Positions 45,791-54,858 of a stretch of DNA of 64,000 bases are shown one piece after another. The notes under the pieces were generated by a model. That model saw only the letters and a program-made list of their open reading frames with translations. It did no database searches and was not told the origin of the DNA. Numbering within the stretch: the first letter of the stretch is position 1; each line of letters begins with the position of its first letter. The stretch comes from Methanobacteriota archaeon. GTDB lineage: Archaea; Halobacteriota; Methanosarcinia; Methanotrichales; Methanotrichaceae. The translations under genes were made by a program, and so were the position numbers. The stretch lies in assembly GCA_029553285.1 (NCBI GenBank), contig JAKPCO010000067.1:1-64000 (forward strand), read 5' to 3'.

Positions 45791-46588
45791 TCAAAGCTCA
45801 TATCTTGATAGCAGCTCTTCTGTGGCGCCTGCAAGTATTCTGAGCGCCTTCGCCTCCATGAAGTGCAGTCTGCCGGGGATGACAAGCACATGCAGAGGCG
45901 GGCCGAAGCTGTATCTCCTCAGATCTGAGAGCGCGCCGGCCCTGACGCACATATCCTCTGAGCCGGCCCTTGCAATGCCGACTGCGAGACGCGACGCGAA
46001 CCCAGCATCGTCTCTCCCCTCTGCGACCTCGATCAGAAGAGCTGCGGCCTCATTTATGCTCATGAACCTCCCGTCCTGGATGTCGAGGTAGAGAAGCGTG
46101 TGCAGATCTCTGATCAGGTTGTCCTTAACAGCGTCATATGGTGCTGATGAAACTATGCGCTTTCCCCTCACGGTATGAGGAAACGGCACAGTGGCAGACC
46201 TGCCGAACCTGTAGTTCTGCAGCCCTGTTATTCCCGGAACTGCAGATGCGATGTTCGATGCGTGTATCACCCTCGTATCAATGCCCATCTCAATCGCTCT
46301 GAGCCGCAGATCCAGATGGGTTGTGGAGATCATCGGATCCCCTCCCACCAGCAGTGCAACGTTCCTTTCCCTGGCCTCCTCGATCCACTCAGGCTCGCCC
46401 TCGATCTCGGATCTCGAGAGGATCTTCATCTTGCGGCCGTAAAGCCTCTCCAGTCTCTCGATGGATGTGCCCATAAGCCTGGATGTGTAGAACTCCGCGT
46501 ACACTGCATCGGCAGATCTCACTATCTCAAGGCCCTTCACCGAGATGTCCCGCTCGTCGTACAGCCCGAGGCCCACAAAGAAGAGCAT
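45791..46588 (-). CDS. dphB: diphthine synthase
   Basis: 265 residues. It methylates the modified histidine of elongation factor 2 with SAM on the way to diphthamide. Motifs: [87 protein letters not shown] and [17 protein letters not shown]. It leads a three-gene unit. Confidence 0.96.
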   Translation of the reverse strand: MLFFVGLGLYDERDISVKGLEIVRSADAVYAEFYTSRLMGTSIERLERLYGRKMKILSRSEIEGEPEWIEEARERNVALLVGGDPMISTTHLDLRLRAIEMGIDTRVIHASNIASAVPGITGLQNYRFGRSATVPFPHTVRGKRIVSSAPYDAVKDNLIRDLHTLLYLDIQDGRFMSINEAAALLIEVAEGRDDAGFASRLAVGIARAGSEDMCVRAGALSDLRRYSFGPPLHVLVIPGRLHFMEAKALRILAGATEELLSRYEL

Positions 46589-46714
46589 GGATGCTACTGC
46601 GCAGCATGAGGTTTAAATATTCTGTATCCACCGCTGATCGCCCACTGGTAGTTTGTGCCCGCTCTGCTGTGATCAATCCCCGCTCCGCTTCCTCTGCGCG
46701 AGCCACTGGCGGGG

Positions 46715-46726
46715 AATATATTTATC
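46715..46726 (+). promoter_or_regulatory. TATA box of thi4
   Basis: AATATATTTATC lies 24-36 bases before the thi4 ATG. At normal archaeal spacing transcription would begin at or just before the start codon, so the mRNA may be leaderless or nearly so; no ribosome site is seen. Confidence 0.6.
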
Positions 46727-46750
46727 ACAGCTGACACAACGCAGAGCAAC

Positions 46751-47539
46751 ATGGCTTTGGACGAGGTTAAGATCACAAGGGCGATAGTCGAGAGCTATCT
46801 TGAGAGCTTTCTCAAGTGCACAGATGTCGATGTGGCTCTGGTCGGAGCGGGCCCTGCGAATCTCGTTGCGGCGAAGCGGCTCGCAGAGGCTGATGTGAGG
46901 GTTGTGCTCTTCGAGAAGCGCCTCTCAGTGGGGGGCGGCCTCTGGGGCGGCGGCATGATGTTCCCCAGGATTGTTGTGCAAAAGGATGCGTGCAGGATAC
47001 TGGATGAATACAGCATCTGGTACCGCGAGTTCGAAGAGGGATACTACGTTGCGGACTCGATAGAGGTCGTGGCGAAGCTGACCGCAGGAGCTATAGACGC
47101 AGGCGCGGAGCTGATAAATCTTGTATCTGTAGAGGACGTGATGATCCGCGAGGGCGACAGGATTGTGGGGCTCGTCATAAACTGGACCGCTGCGGAGATG
47201 GCCGGCATACACGTCGACCCCCTCGCGATCAGGGCGCGGGTGGTGATAGACGGCACTGGGCATGATGCTGCGGTCTGCAGGGTCGTGCAGAAGAAGATCC
47301 CCGGGGCGATTGTTGGAGAGTCTGGGGTGATCGGGGAGAAGCCGATGTGGGCCGAGCTCGGGGAGAAGATCGTCGTCGATGCCACCCGTGAGGTCTATCC
47401 CGGGCTGATAGTTGCTGGCATGGCCGCGACAACAGTCGCCGCGGGCCCGAGGATGGGCCCTATCTTCGGTGGCATGCTGCTCTCCGGCGAGAAGGCCGCG
47501 TCAATCGCGCTGGAAAAGCTCGCACAGTCGGTGGAGTGA
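46751..47539 (+). CDS. thi4: Thi4-family thiazole synthase (archaeal, sulfide-dependent type)
   Basis: 262 residues. An FAD/NAD-binding N-terminus (VDVALVGAGPANLVAAKRLAEADVRVVLFEKRLSVGGGLWGGGMMFPRIVV) and C-terminal AAGPRMGPIFGGMLLSGEKAA are typical. At the place where the yeast suicide enzyme has its sulfur-donating cysteine, this protein has histidine (NWTAAEMAGIHVDPL). Methanococcal Thi4 with this histidine uses free sulfide with NAD and glycine to make the thiazole of thiamine. Older annotation of such proteins as ribose-1,5-bisphosphate isomerase is less likely. The next gene starts one base after its stop. Confidence 0.92.
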   Translation: MALDEVKITRAIVESYLESFLKCTDVDVALVGAGPANLVAAKRLAEADVRVVLFEKRLSVGGGLWGGGMMFPRIVVQKDACRILDEYSIWYREFEEGYYVADSIEVVAKLTAGAIDAGAELINLVSVEDVMIREGDRIVGLVINWTAAEMAGIHVDPLAIRARVVIDGTGHDAAVCRVVQKKIPGAIVGESGVIGEKPMWAELGEKIVVDATREVYPGLIVAGMAATTVAAGPRMGPIFGGMLLSGEKAASIALEKLAQSVE

Positions 47540-47950
47540 GTGAGGGGCGCGCAGGAGCTGGCGGAGTTCATACTATCTCATTACAGGGGGAGGATCATCG
47601 AGATCGGGATAGGTCACTGCGGGGATGTTGCCAGACTCATTCCCGATCTCATCGCCACAGATATACGCCCTGTGAGCATCGATGGAGTCGCAACGGTGTG
47701 CGACGACATCTTCAATCCAAGGGAGGAGCTTTATCGGGGTGCTTCCCTGCTCTACTCGATACGCCCTCCGCTTGAGGTGCAGATCGCGATGGGCGATCTC
47801 GCCCTCCGCATCGGTGCTGATGTTCTCATAAGGCCTCTGGAGGATGAGATCGCGGATCTTGAGGGGTTCTCGAGGGAGCTGATATGCAGAGGGGAGGCGA
47901 GGTTCTATCTGTACAGAAATCGTACAGCGAGAGCGCGTGAGAAACGGTGA
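47540..47950 (+). CDS. UPF0146 family protein
   Basis: 136 residues, GTG start directly after the thi4 stop (TGAGTG). It has a reduced Rossmann-like methyltransferase fold: IIEIGIGHCGDVARLI, ATDIRPVSIDGVATVCDDIFNPR, YRGASLLYSIRPPLEVQIAM, ADVLIRPLEDE. This is the archaeal UPF0146 family; no activity is known. Pairing with thi4 suggests co-expression only. Confidence 0.88.
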   Translation: MRGAQELAEFILSHYRGRIIEIGIGHCGDVARLIPDLIATDIRPVSIDGVATVCDDIFNPREELYRGASLLYSIRPPLEVQIAMGDLALRIGADVLIRPLEDEIADLEGFSRELICRGEARFYLYRNRTARAREKR

Positions 47951-48156
47951 GGCGGTACTCCTCGTCCGAGACAGCATCCATACCGGAACCCAGCCAGTAC
48001 CGTCGTCCTTGGGTCTTTATTAAAACAGACAGACCCCTTCACCGGGAGCCGGATGCGCATCTATCATGCGGGTTTTGAATCAAGAGGTTCATCTTCGTAT
48101 GTACCACCTGGCGGGATCCTCAAACAGGGGATAATAGAGTTGACAGGGGGATACGG

Positions 48157-48795
48157 CTACACGCCATCACCTGAGATCTGTTTAAGAAAATCCCTTACAG
48201 GCCTGAAAGCATCTGCATCCCAGGGCAAATAGCCTGCCTGAGCCGCTTCGCCCAAACGCAGTCCCGCCCTCTCTCTCGATGCCAGAAACACCTGAATTTT
48301 TGCTTTGGCCACATTGCCCGAGAAGTAGAGACAATTTCGACGCAGGCATTCGAAGTATTCTGCCGTGCAGCGCATGGCTGGGTCCTCCGCAACCGCTTTG
48401 AGGCAGAGGTCCTCCAGCATTCCTGGTGCGTCCGGTCCCGGAAGAATCAGGACTGCAGCACGCGGTTTATCACCGACGAATGCTCCTGGATGCGCAGGGA
48501 CCGGTAAACCCGCATTTCGCAAAGCGTCACAGACACTTTGAAATGCGGATTCTGGATTTGCATCCCCATCTCTTACAATGGCTATAGATTCAATCTCATA
48601 GGAGCCAGGGAGGTTCATTACCGCTTTCAACTTTATCCGAAAATTATCTTTGCCTTCGCTGGATATCACCTGAATGTTCTGCAGCTCCAGGTGCCTGATG
48701 AGCGCTTCGAAAAACAGCTTATCTTCTTTGCCCTCCACCACTATGACGTTAGAACATTCGATTCTTTCTATCCTTTCCGCCCAGACGGCCATCAT
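48157..48795 (-). CDS. TOPRIM-domain protein (DUF3226-like)
   Basis: 212 residues. The N-terminal TOPRIM fold shows the catalytic glutamate E21 in NVIVVEGKEDKLFFEALI and the D-x-D pair D76/D78 in IAIVRDGDANPE. The C-terminus (YFSGNVAKAKIQVFLAS, AQAGYLPWDADAF) fits DUF3226. The ATG overlaps the stop of the ATPase gene (ATGA), so the two act together. TOPRIM nucleases paired with OLD/AAA_15-like ATPases occur in phage-defence modules (OLD, Gabija, PARIS). Codon use is unlike the host: CGC/CGT arginines and more T-ending codons. Confidence 0.8.
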   Translation of the reverse strand: MMAVWAERIERIECSNVIVVEGKEDKLFFEALIRHLELQNIQVISSEGKDNFRIKLKAVMNLPGSYEIESIAIVRDGDANPESAFQSVCDALRNAGLPVPAHPGAFVGDKPRAAVLILPGPDAPGMLEDLCLKAVAEDPAMRCTAEYFECLRRNCLYFSGNVAKAKIQVFLASRERAGLRLGEAAQAGYLPWDADAFRPVRDFLKQISGDGV

Positions 48796-49842
48796 CGTAC
48801 CTCCAGGCCCATTTCGATGGCCGCATCCACTGTCTCCTGGTCATAGGTTACAACGCGAATGAAATCGTCGACTTGTTCCAAACGATGCAACCTGAAATCA
48901 TAGCCTTCACCCTCAGAGAAAGCCCTGTGAGCGGCCACAATACACTCGAAGCTGTGCGTTGTGGCAAAAACCTGAGTGTTGAATGCTCGCGCGGTTTCCC
49001 CAACGGCCCGCCATACTTTGGGCAGAACGGAATGGTGAAGTCCATTTTCAATTTCGTCTACCAGAACAACGCCTTTTGGCGTGTTGGCGATGGCCAGCAC
49101 CAAACTGGTAAGACGTGCCATTCCTTCTCCCATTAAAGGCAAGGGCATAAGCCTGCCCAATCCAATATCGCCATGAATAACAGGAACCTCTCCAACCACC
49201 ACCACTGCAAGGCGCCGAAGTCGCGGTTCTATGACCTGCAGTGCCTTTAAAACCAGATCCTGCTGCCCAATCAACTCCAATTTGCCAAAGCGACTGGCGT
49301 CTTCAGCTCTAGGGATGCGCCCCCGGGCTGGCAGAAAGATCGCCGGAAATGGCGGTGGTGGTGGGATTGGAGCACTGCGTATGCCTTTAGCATCCAGTAT
49401 TAGATAATAGCTCTGGCTTTGCTCTCTCTCCTCACTCTCCAGCTCGAGCACCTGAGAGCTTGCTGTCGATAGGGGTGCGCTCTCTTCGAGTTTATCGAAA
49501 ACGCGCTGAGTCTGATATTATTCTGGTCAATTCGTGAGTCTGGCGAATGAGCTTCAGCCGCAGTATCCGGAGAACGTTTTGTTCGTTTATCCCTTTCAGT
49601 TCCACAGTCCTTGATGCATCAAACTGGTTGAAAAGCGCGTCCCACGGTGTTTCAGTCCATCCCGGAAGCTCTATCTTAATTGCCTCAATGCCACGGAAAG
49701 CATTAACCCTCAATGTCAGCTCCGGGTTGTGGGCTCCACAGTGCAGAAATATTGCTTCCAGGAGGGCTGTCTTGCCAACATTATTCTTACCCGCAATTAA
49801 ATTGACCCGATCCAGATCTGTGAGTTCAACTCGCGAAAACAT
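48792..49842 (-). pseudogene. OLD/AAA_15-like ATPase with a one-base frameshift
   Basis: Two frames make one protein of about 350 residues. The first (49842-49492) holds the Walker A loop AGKNNVGKTALLEA (K24). The second, from about 49490 to 48792, holds GEGMARLTSLVLAIANTPKGVVLVDEIENGLHHS (ABC-like signature region and Walker B) and FATTHSFECIVAA (H-loop). A run of four T (minus strand of 49498-49501) breaks them; with three T the frame reads through as SARFDKLEESAPLS. It may be a real mutation, sequencing error or frameshifting site. A GAGGT site lies 13 bases before the ATG. Codon use differs from neighbours. Confidence 0.82.
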
Positions 49843-49856
49843 CGAAAATTTTTACC

Positions 49857-49955
49857 TCAAATGATCGATACATTATGAAGCCCCTCAGTTGTTCGTATCA
49901 CATCAATTAACCATATCCTTCCTTCACACGAAAGCCAATCACCTTCAAGCAATGC
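49857..49955 (-). other. possible small ORF directly upstream of the ATPase
   Basis: A frame ending ...LLEGDWLSCEGRIWLIDVIR...HNVSII stops at TGA 49859-49857, overlapping the GAGGT site of the ATPase. A TTG near 49952 gives a peptide of about 32 residues. It could be a coupled leader peptide or the tail of a lost gene at the edge of the acquired segment. Weak evidence. Confidence 0.25.
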
Positions 49956-50028
49956 GCTGGTGCCCGCCTGGCTTGATGCGTCGCAATCTCTCAGGAAATT
50001 CCGGTTCGGTCTGAGGCGCCCGCTGGAG

Positions 50029-51213
50029 TCAGCCTTCAGACCGGCCCGCGACTCTCGCCAACTCAAGCATGCATGTGGGATCTGTCTCCAGGATATCTCC
50101 TCTGTAGTAGAATGCCTTCTGCCTGCATCCGCCGCAGAGATCTGTGTAGCTGCAGCTCCCACATTCCCCTTTGAGTTGCTTCCTGGAGTTTCTTATGAGG
50201 AGAAGCTCCTTTGATGGATTGTCTATCCAGATATCCCTGAAGGACCTCTCCCTCACATTGCCTGCAACTATCTGGGGCATGAACTGGCATGGATGGACAT
50301 CACCTCTGGGAGAGATGTTTGCTACCTTGGATCCGGCGCTGCACCCGCCAGCGTTCATGAGCAGCATCCTCGCCCTCTCAAGCCTCTCCGGCTCGCCCTT
50401 CAGCATTTCCAGAAGGTATGCTCCATCTATCGGCGAGTCCGTGGTCAGTATCTCGATCTCCCTGTCACTCAGCTCCAGCGCGGACTCCATGAGAAGGCGC
50501 ATCACTGACCGCCTCTGCTCTGGCGTGACATCCCTTTCAGCAATGCCTCTGCCCCGGCCGGTCGGCACGAGATGGTACATGCAGAACCTGGGGATCCCCA
50601 GATCCAGAGCGAGCTTCAGCAGCGCCGGGATGTCATACCAGTTGTCCCTGGTGAGCGTGACCCTGAGGCCTGTCTTCAGCCCTGCATCCCTCGCGTTGAT
50701 CAGACCCTGAACCGCCCTGGAATGAGCGCCGGGGACTCCCCTGAACCGGTCGTGAACCTCGGGCGATGACGAGTCCAGGCTCACGCCAACGTATCTCACT
50801 CCAGCTTCCCTGAGCAGCACAGCAACCTCTGGCGTTATCAGAGTGCCGTTTGTCGATATTGCACACCTCAGGTTCTTCTCTTTCGCATGAAACGCATACG
50901 CCCAGAAGTTCCGGCTCATGAGCGGCTCGCCGCCTGTGAGTATGAGCATCGGGATTTTGAGACCTGCGAGTTCATCTATCAGTCTTATTCCCTCGTCGAG
51001 CGAGAGCTCATCCGTCATCTCATCACTCGCATCCATGTAGCAGTGAGCGCATCTCAGGTTACATCTGCGGGTCAGATTCCATATCACAACAGGTCTTGAT
51101 TCAGCTGAGAACCTCACCAGATCAGGAGGCAGGCTCTCGCACGGCTGATCAGCGGCCCTGATCGCATTCCAGACAGTCGCCCTGTCAGCAAGGATCTTTG
51201 AGATTACTATCAG
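50029..51213 (-). CDS. ahbC: AhbC-type radical SAM protein of the alternative heme pathway
   Basis: 394 residues if started at CTG 51213, which overlaps the cobA/hemD stop (CTGA). This gives LIVISKILADRATVWNAIR before RPVVIWNLTRRCNLRCAHCY; AhbC proteins normally begin with such an ISK-type region. The next usual start, GTG 51117, removes 32 conserved-looking residues. CNLRCAHC binds the radical SAM cluster. LTGGEP, STNGTLITPEVA and a SPASM end (CGSCSYTDLCGGCRQKAF, DPTC) follow. It should convert 12,18-didecarboxysiroheme to Fe-coproporphyrin III. AhbD is the main alternative assignment. Confidence 0.8.
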   Translation of the reverse strand: MIVISKILADRATVWNAIRAADQPCESLPPDLVRFSAESRPVVIWNLTRRCNLRCAHCYMDASDEMTDELSLDEGIRLIDELAGLKIPMLILTGGEPLMSRNFWAYAFHAKEKNLRCAISTNGTLITPEVAVLLREAGVRYVGVSLDSSSPEVHDRFRGVPGAHSRAVQGLINARDAGLKTGLRVTLTRDNWYDIPALLKLALDLGIPRFCMYHLVPTGRGRGIAERDVTPEQRRSVMRLLMESALELSDREIEILTTDSPIDGAYLLEMLKGEPERLERARMLLMNAGGCSAGSKVANISPRGDVHPCQFMPQIVAGNVRERSFRDIWIDNPSKELLLIRNSRKQLKGECGSCSYTDLCGGCRQKAFYYRGDILETDPTCMLELARVAGRSEG

Positions 51214-52685
51214 GATCTCACCTCTATCTCCGTTCTCGCCGCTTCAAGCATGCCCTCGAAGGTGTACCTCTCAGGAATGAGATCAACCCTCACTCCGAAC
51301 TCCCTGAGCACCTCAGCCGTCGGCGGTCCTATGGCGACAACAAGCGCTGAGTCGAGGGCCTTCCTGAGATGGTCCTCCATCCCGAGCTCCTCTGCCCTTC
51401 TCATCAGATATCTGACAGTCGACCCGCTGGTGAACGCGAAGACATCGATCAGCTCCGCTCTTCTTATCAGATCGTCCAGCCTGCTGTCATCAGATTCTTT
51501 TATATCATACACAGGCACATCATCAACCTCAGCCCCGGAGGAGAGCAACCCATCGAGCAGCTCAGGTGATCCCTGGGCGCTCCTGAGGAGCAGCACCCTC
51601 TTGAAACCTCTGAGGGCCTCGACAAGGCCCCTCGAGCTGTACTCATCAGGAATAACATCGACATTCACGCCCCTCTCCGAGAGGGCCTGCGCGGTTCTCG
51701 GGCCTATGGCAGCGACTCGCTTCTTCCTGATCAGATCCATGAGCTCGGGTCTGCTCAAGATGATCGCCACACCGTTAGAACTCGTGAAGACCACGCAATC
51801 AGCTCTCTCGATCCTATCCTCCATGTCAGTGGGAAGTTCCAGCGCCCTGAGGGAGATCGACGGGGCCGCGACTGGAATAAAACCATACCTCTCCGCGAGC
51901 CTCACAGACTCATCCAGCTGGCTTTCAGCTCGGAGGATCGCGATTCTCCTCCTGCCGAGATGTCTCTCGAGATTGACGACATCCCCAACAATGAGGACTG
52001 CGGGCGATCTCACTCCAAATAAAGATGCACGCTCCGCTATATTCCCCAGAGTTCCCCTGACACACCTCTGATCAGGCCAGCTCCCGCGTTCTATCAGTGC
52101 CGCGGGCGTCTGCGGGCTCAAACCGCCATCCATAAGCATCGATGTGTTCTCCTGGATCCTGCTCACGCCCATGAGCACCACCAGCGTGCCCCCAAGCCTC
52201 GCAAGAGCGTGCCAGTCGAGCTCCTTCTCCTTGCCGGACTCTTCATGCCCTGTGACGACTGTGAAGGCTGTCGATATCCCCCGGTGAGTCACCGGTATGC
52301 CGGCAAGCGCTGGCGCTGCTATCGCTGAAGTCACGCCAGGCACGACCTCGAAGGGAATTCCAGCTTTCCTGAGGGCGAGCGCCTCCTCCCCGCCGCGACC
52401 GAAGAGATACGGGTCGCCGCCCTTGAGTCTGACAACGATCCTCCCCGCACGGGCTTTTTTGATGAGAAGCTCGTTGATCTCCTCCTGTGAGAGCCTGTGT
52501 CTTCCAGGTGCCTTGCCGACGTCGATGATCTCTGCCTTGAGATCCCTCAAAAGCTCCTCGTTCAGAAGCCGGTCATGGAGAACAACATCAGCCTCCCTGA
52601 GCAGTCTCATCCCCTTGAGGGTTATCAGCTCCGGATCGCCCGGTCCAGCGCCGACCAGATACACCTTTCCAGAATCACCGCTCAA
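51210..52685 (-). CDS. fused uroporphyrinogen-III C-methyltransferase / uroporphyrinogen-III synthase
   Basis: 491 residues, TTG start inside the 3' end of hemC (11 bp overlap). Residues 1-245 are CobA/SUMT: VYLVGAGPGDPELITLKG, VVRLKGGDPYLFGRGGEEAL, VVPGVTSAIAAPALAGIPVTHRG. Residues about 248-485 are HemD: AILRAESQLDESVRLAERYG, DCVVFTSSNGVAII, AAIGPRTAQAL, FTSGSTVRYL, VVAIGPPTAEVL. HemD closes hydroxymethylbilane to uroporphyrinogen III and CobA methylates it to precorrin-2, feeding siroheme, heme, F430 and cobamides. Confidence 0.95.
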   Translation of the reverse strand: MSGDSGKVYLVGAGPGDPELITLKGMRLLREADVVLHDRLLNEELLRDLKAEIIDVGKAPGRHRLSQEEINELLIKKARAGRIVVRLKGGDPYLFGRGGEEALALRKAGIPFEVVPGVTSAIAAPALAGIPVTHRGISTAFTVVTGHEESGKEKELDWHALARLGGTLVVLMGVSRIQENTSMLMDGGLSPQTPAALIERGSWPDQRCVRGTLGNIAERASLFGVRSPAVLIVGDVVNLERHLGRRRIAILRAESQLDESVRLAERYGFIPVAAPSISLRALELPTDMEDRIERADCVVFTSSNGVAIILSRPELMDLIRKKRVAAIGPRTAQALSERGVNVDVIPDEYSSRGLVEALRGFKRVLLLRSAQGSPELLDGLLSSGAEVDDVPVYDIKESDDSRLDDLIRRAELIDVFAFTSGSTVRYLMRRAEELGMEDHLRKALDSALVVAIGPPTAEVLREFGVRVDLIPERYTFEGMLEAARTEIEVRS

Positions 52686-53580
52686 TCTGTACAGCCTCCT
52701 TCACAAGCTCATCGCCGCCCATCTCCAGGAGGCGCCTCCCGATCATCTCGGCGCTCTCCAGATCGTTCCTGGGGACGGTATCCTCCAGCCTCACAAACCT
52801 CTCCCCGTCCCTCGAGAGGATCTCTGCTGTGACGTGTATCCTCTCGCCAAGATGCCGCGCAAATACGGCCATCGGCACCAGGCACCCCCCTCCGACGACC
52901 TCCATTATCCTCCGCTCGACCATCGTCTCCTCTCTTGATGGCCTGTGGTCTATCAGGCTCGCGAGCGTGTCGCCTTCTGTCCCAGCGACGGAGACGACTG
53001 CTATCGTCCCCTGGTTAGGAGACGGAACGAACAACCCTGGATCGAGCACACTGTAGCTGAGGTCATATCCCATCCGCTGAACTCCTGCCTCAGCTATGAC
53101 TATGCCATCGTACTCTCCAGCGTGCAGCTTCCTCAGCCTGGTCTGGAGGTTTCCGCGAAGGCTTCTGACAACAAGATCTGGCCTGGCCCGTCTGAGCTGG
53201 GCCGCCCTTCTCATGCTTGATGTGCCGATGACAGCTCCGCTTCTGAGATCCTCAAGGCTGGAGCCGTCTCTGGTGAGCAGGATATCGCAGGGCGAGTCCC
53301 TCTCCAGGATCGCGGCTATCCTGAGCCTCTCAGGGCGCCTGCTGGGCAGGTCCTTCATGCTGTGCACCGCGAGATCGATCTCGCCCGAGAGCATCCGCTC
53401 ATCTATCTCCCTCACGAACAATCCCTGCCCGGAGATCATGTGCAGCGGTCTGTCGAGAAAGAGATCTCCACTGGTCCTTACCGTCACGATCTCCGGCTCT
53501 GCGCCATGCTCGATAAGGCGCTTCACAGCGATCTCCGTCTGCCGCAGCGCTAGGGGGCTGCCGCGTGTACCGATTCTCAG
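52675..53580 (-). CDS. hemC: porphobilinogen deaminase (hydroxymethylbilane synthase), CTG start
   Basis: 301 residues if started at CTG 53580, which overlaps the hemL stop (CTGA). This start is needed for the conserved [15 protein letters not shown] opening. Between an in-frame TAA at about 53613 and that motif there is no ATG, GTG or TTG; the next such codon (GTG 53526) cuts the motif off. Also seen: [57 protein letters not shown], and the dipyrromethane-cofactor cysteine in [12 protein letters not shown]. It polymerises four porphobilinogens. Confidence 0.92.
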   Translation of the reverse strand: MRIGTRGSPLALRQTEIAVKRLIEHGAEPEIVTVRTSGDLFLDRPLHMISGQGLFVREIDERMLSGEIDLAVHSMKDLPSRRPERLRIAAILERDSPCDILLTRDGSSLEDLRSGAVIGTSSMRRAAQLRRARPDLVVRSLRGNLQTRLRKLHAGEYDGIVIAEAGVQRMGYDLSYSVLDPGLFVPSPNQGTIAVVSVAGTEGDTLASLIDHRPSREETMVERRIMEVVGGGCLVPMAVFARHLGERIHVTAEILSRDGERFVRLEDTVPRNDLESAEMIGRRLLEMGGDELVKEAVQIER

Positions 53581-54836
53581 GCTTTGAGGTATAGCTTGAA
53601 CGCCTCCAGTGTTTTATCGATGATCTCTCTATCATGAGATGCTGATATGAAATCGGTCTCGTACTGGCTGGGTGTGAGGAATATCCCGGCCTCGAGCATC
53701 CTCCAGAAGAATCTCAGGTATCCCTCTTTATCGCATCTCAGTGCCTCTGAGTAGTTCCTGGGAAGCGGGCCGAAGAAGACCTTGAACATCGAGGCTATGC
53801 CGGATACGCTGTACCCCAGCTTCAAATCCTCAACGATATCTGAGAGGCCTTTTCTGAGATACGACCCCATCTCGTTGATCCTGTCAAGAACGCCCCTCTC
53901 AAGTATGTCCAGGGTTGCCAGGCCTGCTGCCATCGAGACCGGCGATCCGTTGAACGTCCCGGCCTGATAGATGCCACCCTGCGGGGCCACGTTCTCCATG
54001 ATCTCTCTACGCCCACCGACGGCGCCTATCGGGAACCCACCGCCTATTATCTTCCCGAGTGTGGTGATGTCAGCCCTGACACCATAGTAGCTCTGCGCGC
54101 CCCCGAGCGCAAGCCTGAATCCTGTTATGACCTCGTCAAATATCAGGAGGACATCATGCTCCTCTGTCACCTTTCTGACACCCTCGAGGTAGCCGTCCAC
54201 TGGGAGCACGGGCCCTATGTTGCCCAGAACCGGCTCCATTATCACCGCTGCCACATCACCTTCTCTCAGTGCCACCTCCATCGCCTGGAGGTCGTTGTAC
54301 GGAACCAGTATGGTGTTCTTCGCGGTATCCGCTGGCACTCCCTTCGAGTCTGGCACGCCGATGGTAGTCGCTCCTGATCCTGCTTTAACAAGAACAGAGT
54401 CGTGAGCTCCGTGAAATCCGCCCTCGATCTTCACAATCTTATCCTTCCCTGTGAAACCACGGGCGATCCTCAGGGCGGCCATCGTCGCCTCCGAGCCGGT
54501 GCTCACAAACCTGATCATGTCCATGGATGGGTAATGGGAGATTATGCGCTCCGCAAGCTCAACCTCCAGAGCGGTGGGCGTGCCGTAGAGCCATCCCCTC
54601 TCAAGCTGCTCTGTGACCCTTCTCATCACTTCCGGGTTTCTGTGCCCCAGGATCATCGGGCCGTATGCGAGACAGTAGTCGATGAACCTGTTGCCGTCCT
54701 CGTCCCACAGGTACGGCCCCTCTGCTCTTTTAACATAGAACGGATACGGCCTTATCGCCCTGACCGGACTGCTGACGCCGCCGGGCATGAGCCTCTTCGC
54801 GCGCTCGTAGAGACTTCTGGAGGAGTTGAGATTCAT
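53577..54836 (-). CDS. hemL: glutamate-1-semialdehyde 2,1-aminomutase
   Basis: 419 residues from ATG 54836 ([27 protein letters not shown]). A PLP enzyme making 5-aminolevulinate. Motifs: [68 protein letters not shown], and the PLP lysine in [18 protein letters not shown]. It lies 22 bp after larC and overlaps hemC by 4 bp. Confidence 0.96.
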   Translation of the reverse strand: MNLNSSRSLYERAKRLMPGGVSSPVRAIRPYPFYVKRAEGPYLWDEDGNRFIDYCLAYGPMILGHRNPEVMRRVTEQLERGWLYGTPTALEVELAERIISHYPSMDMIRFVSTGSEATMAALRIARGFTGKDKIVKIEGGFHGAHDSVLVKAGSGATTIGVPDSKGVPADTAKNTILVPYNDLQAMEVALREGDVAAVIMEPVLGNIGPVLPVDGYLEGVRKVTEEHDVLLIFDEVITGFRLALGGAQSYYGVRADITTLGKIIGGGFPIGAVGGRREIMENVAPQGGIYQAGTFNGSPVSMAAGLATLDILERGVLDRINEMGSYLRKGLSDIVEDLKLGYSVSGIASMFKVFFGPLPRNYSEALRCDKEGYLRFFWRMLEAGIFLTPSQYETDFISASHDREIIDKTLEAFKLYLKA

Positions 54837-54858
54837 GGTATCAGCGCTTCCATCAGAC

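Noticed and set aside
46589-46714. Possible riboswitch upstream of thi4
   Set aside because: The TATA box is only 24 bases from the ATG, leaving no leader for a TPP aptamer.
48053-48231. Short plus-strand frame MRIYHAGFESRG...
   Set aside because: It has an ATG after GGAGCC and a plausible sequence, but it runs into the 3' end of the TOPRIM gene on the other strand and has no known relative; at best a fragment.
48157-49842. Firm assignment to PARIS, Gabija or OLD
   Set aside because: Both proteins are smaller than the usual AriA/AriB, GajA carries ATPase and TOPRIM in one chain, and I cannot run a family search.
53526-53528. GTG 53526 as the hemC start
   Set aside because: It would remove the [15 protein letters not shown] segment that is invariant in hydroxymethylbilane synthases and is encoded in frame just upstream.
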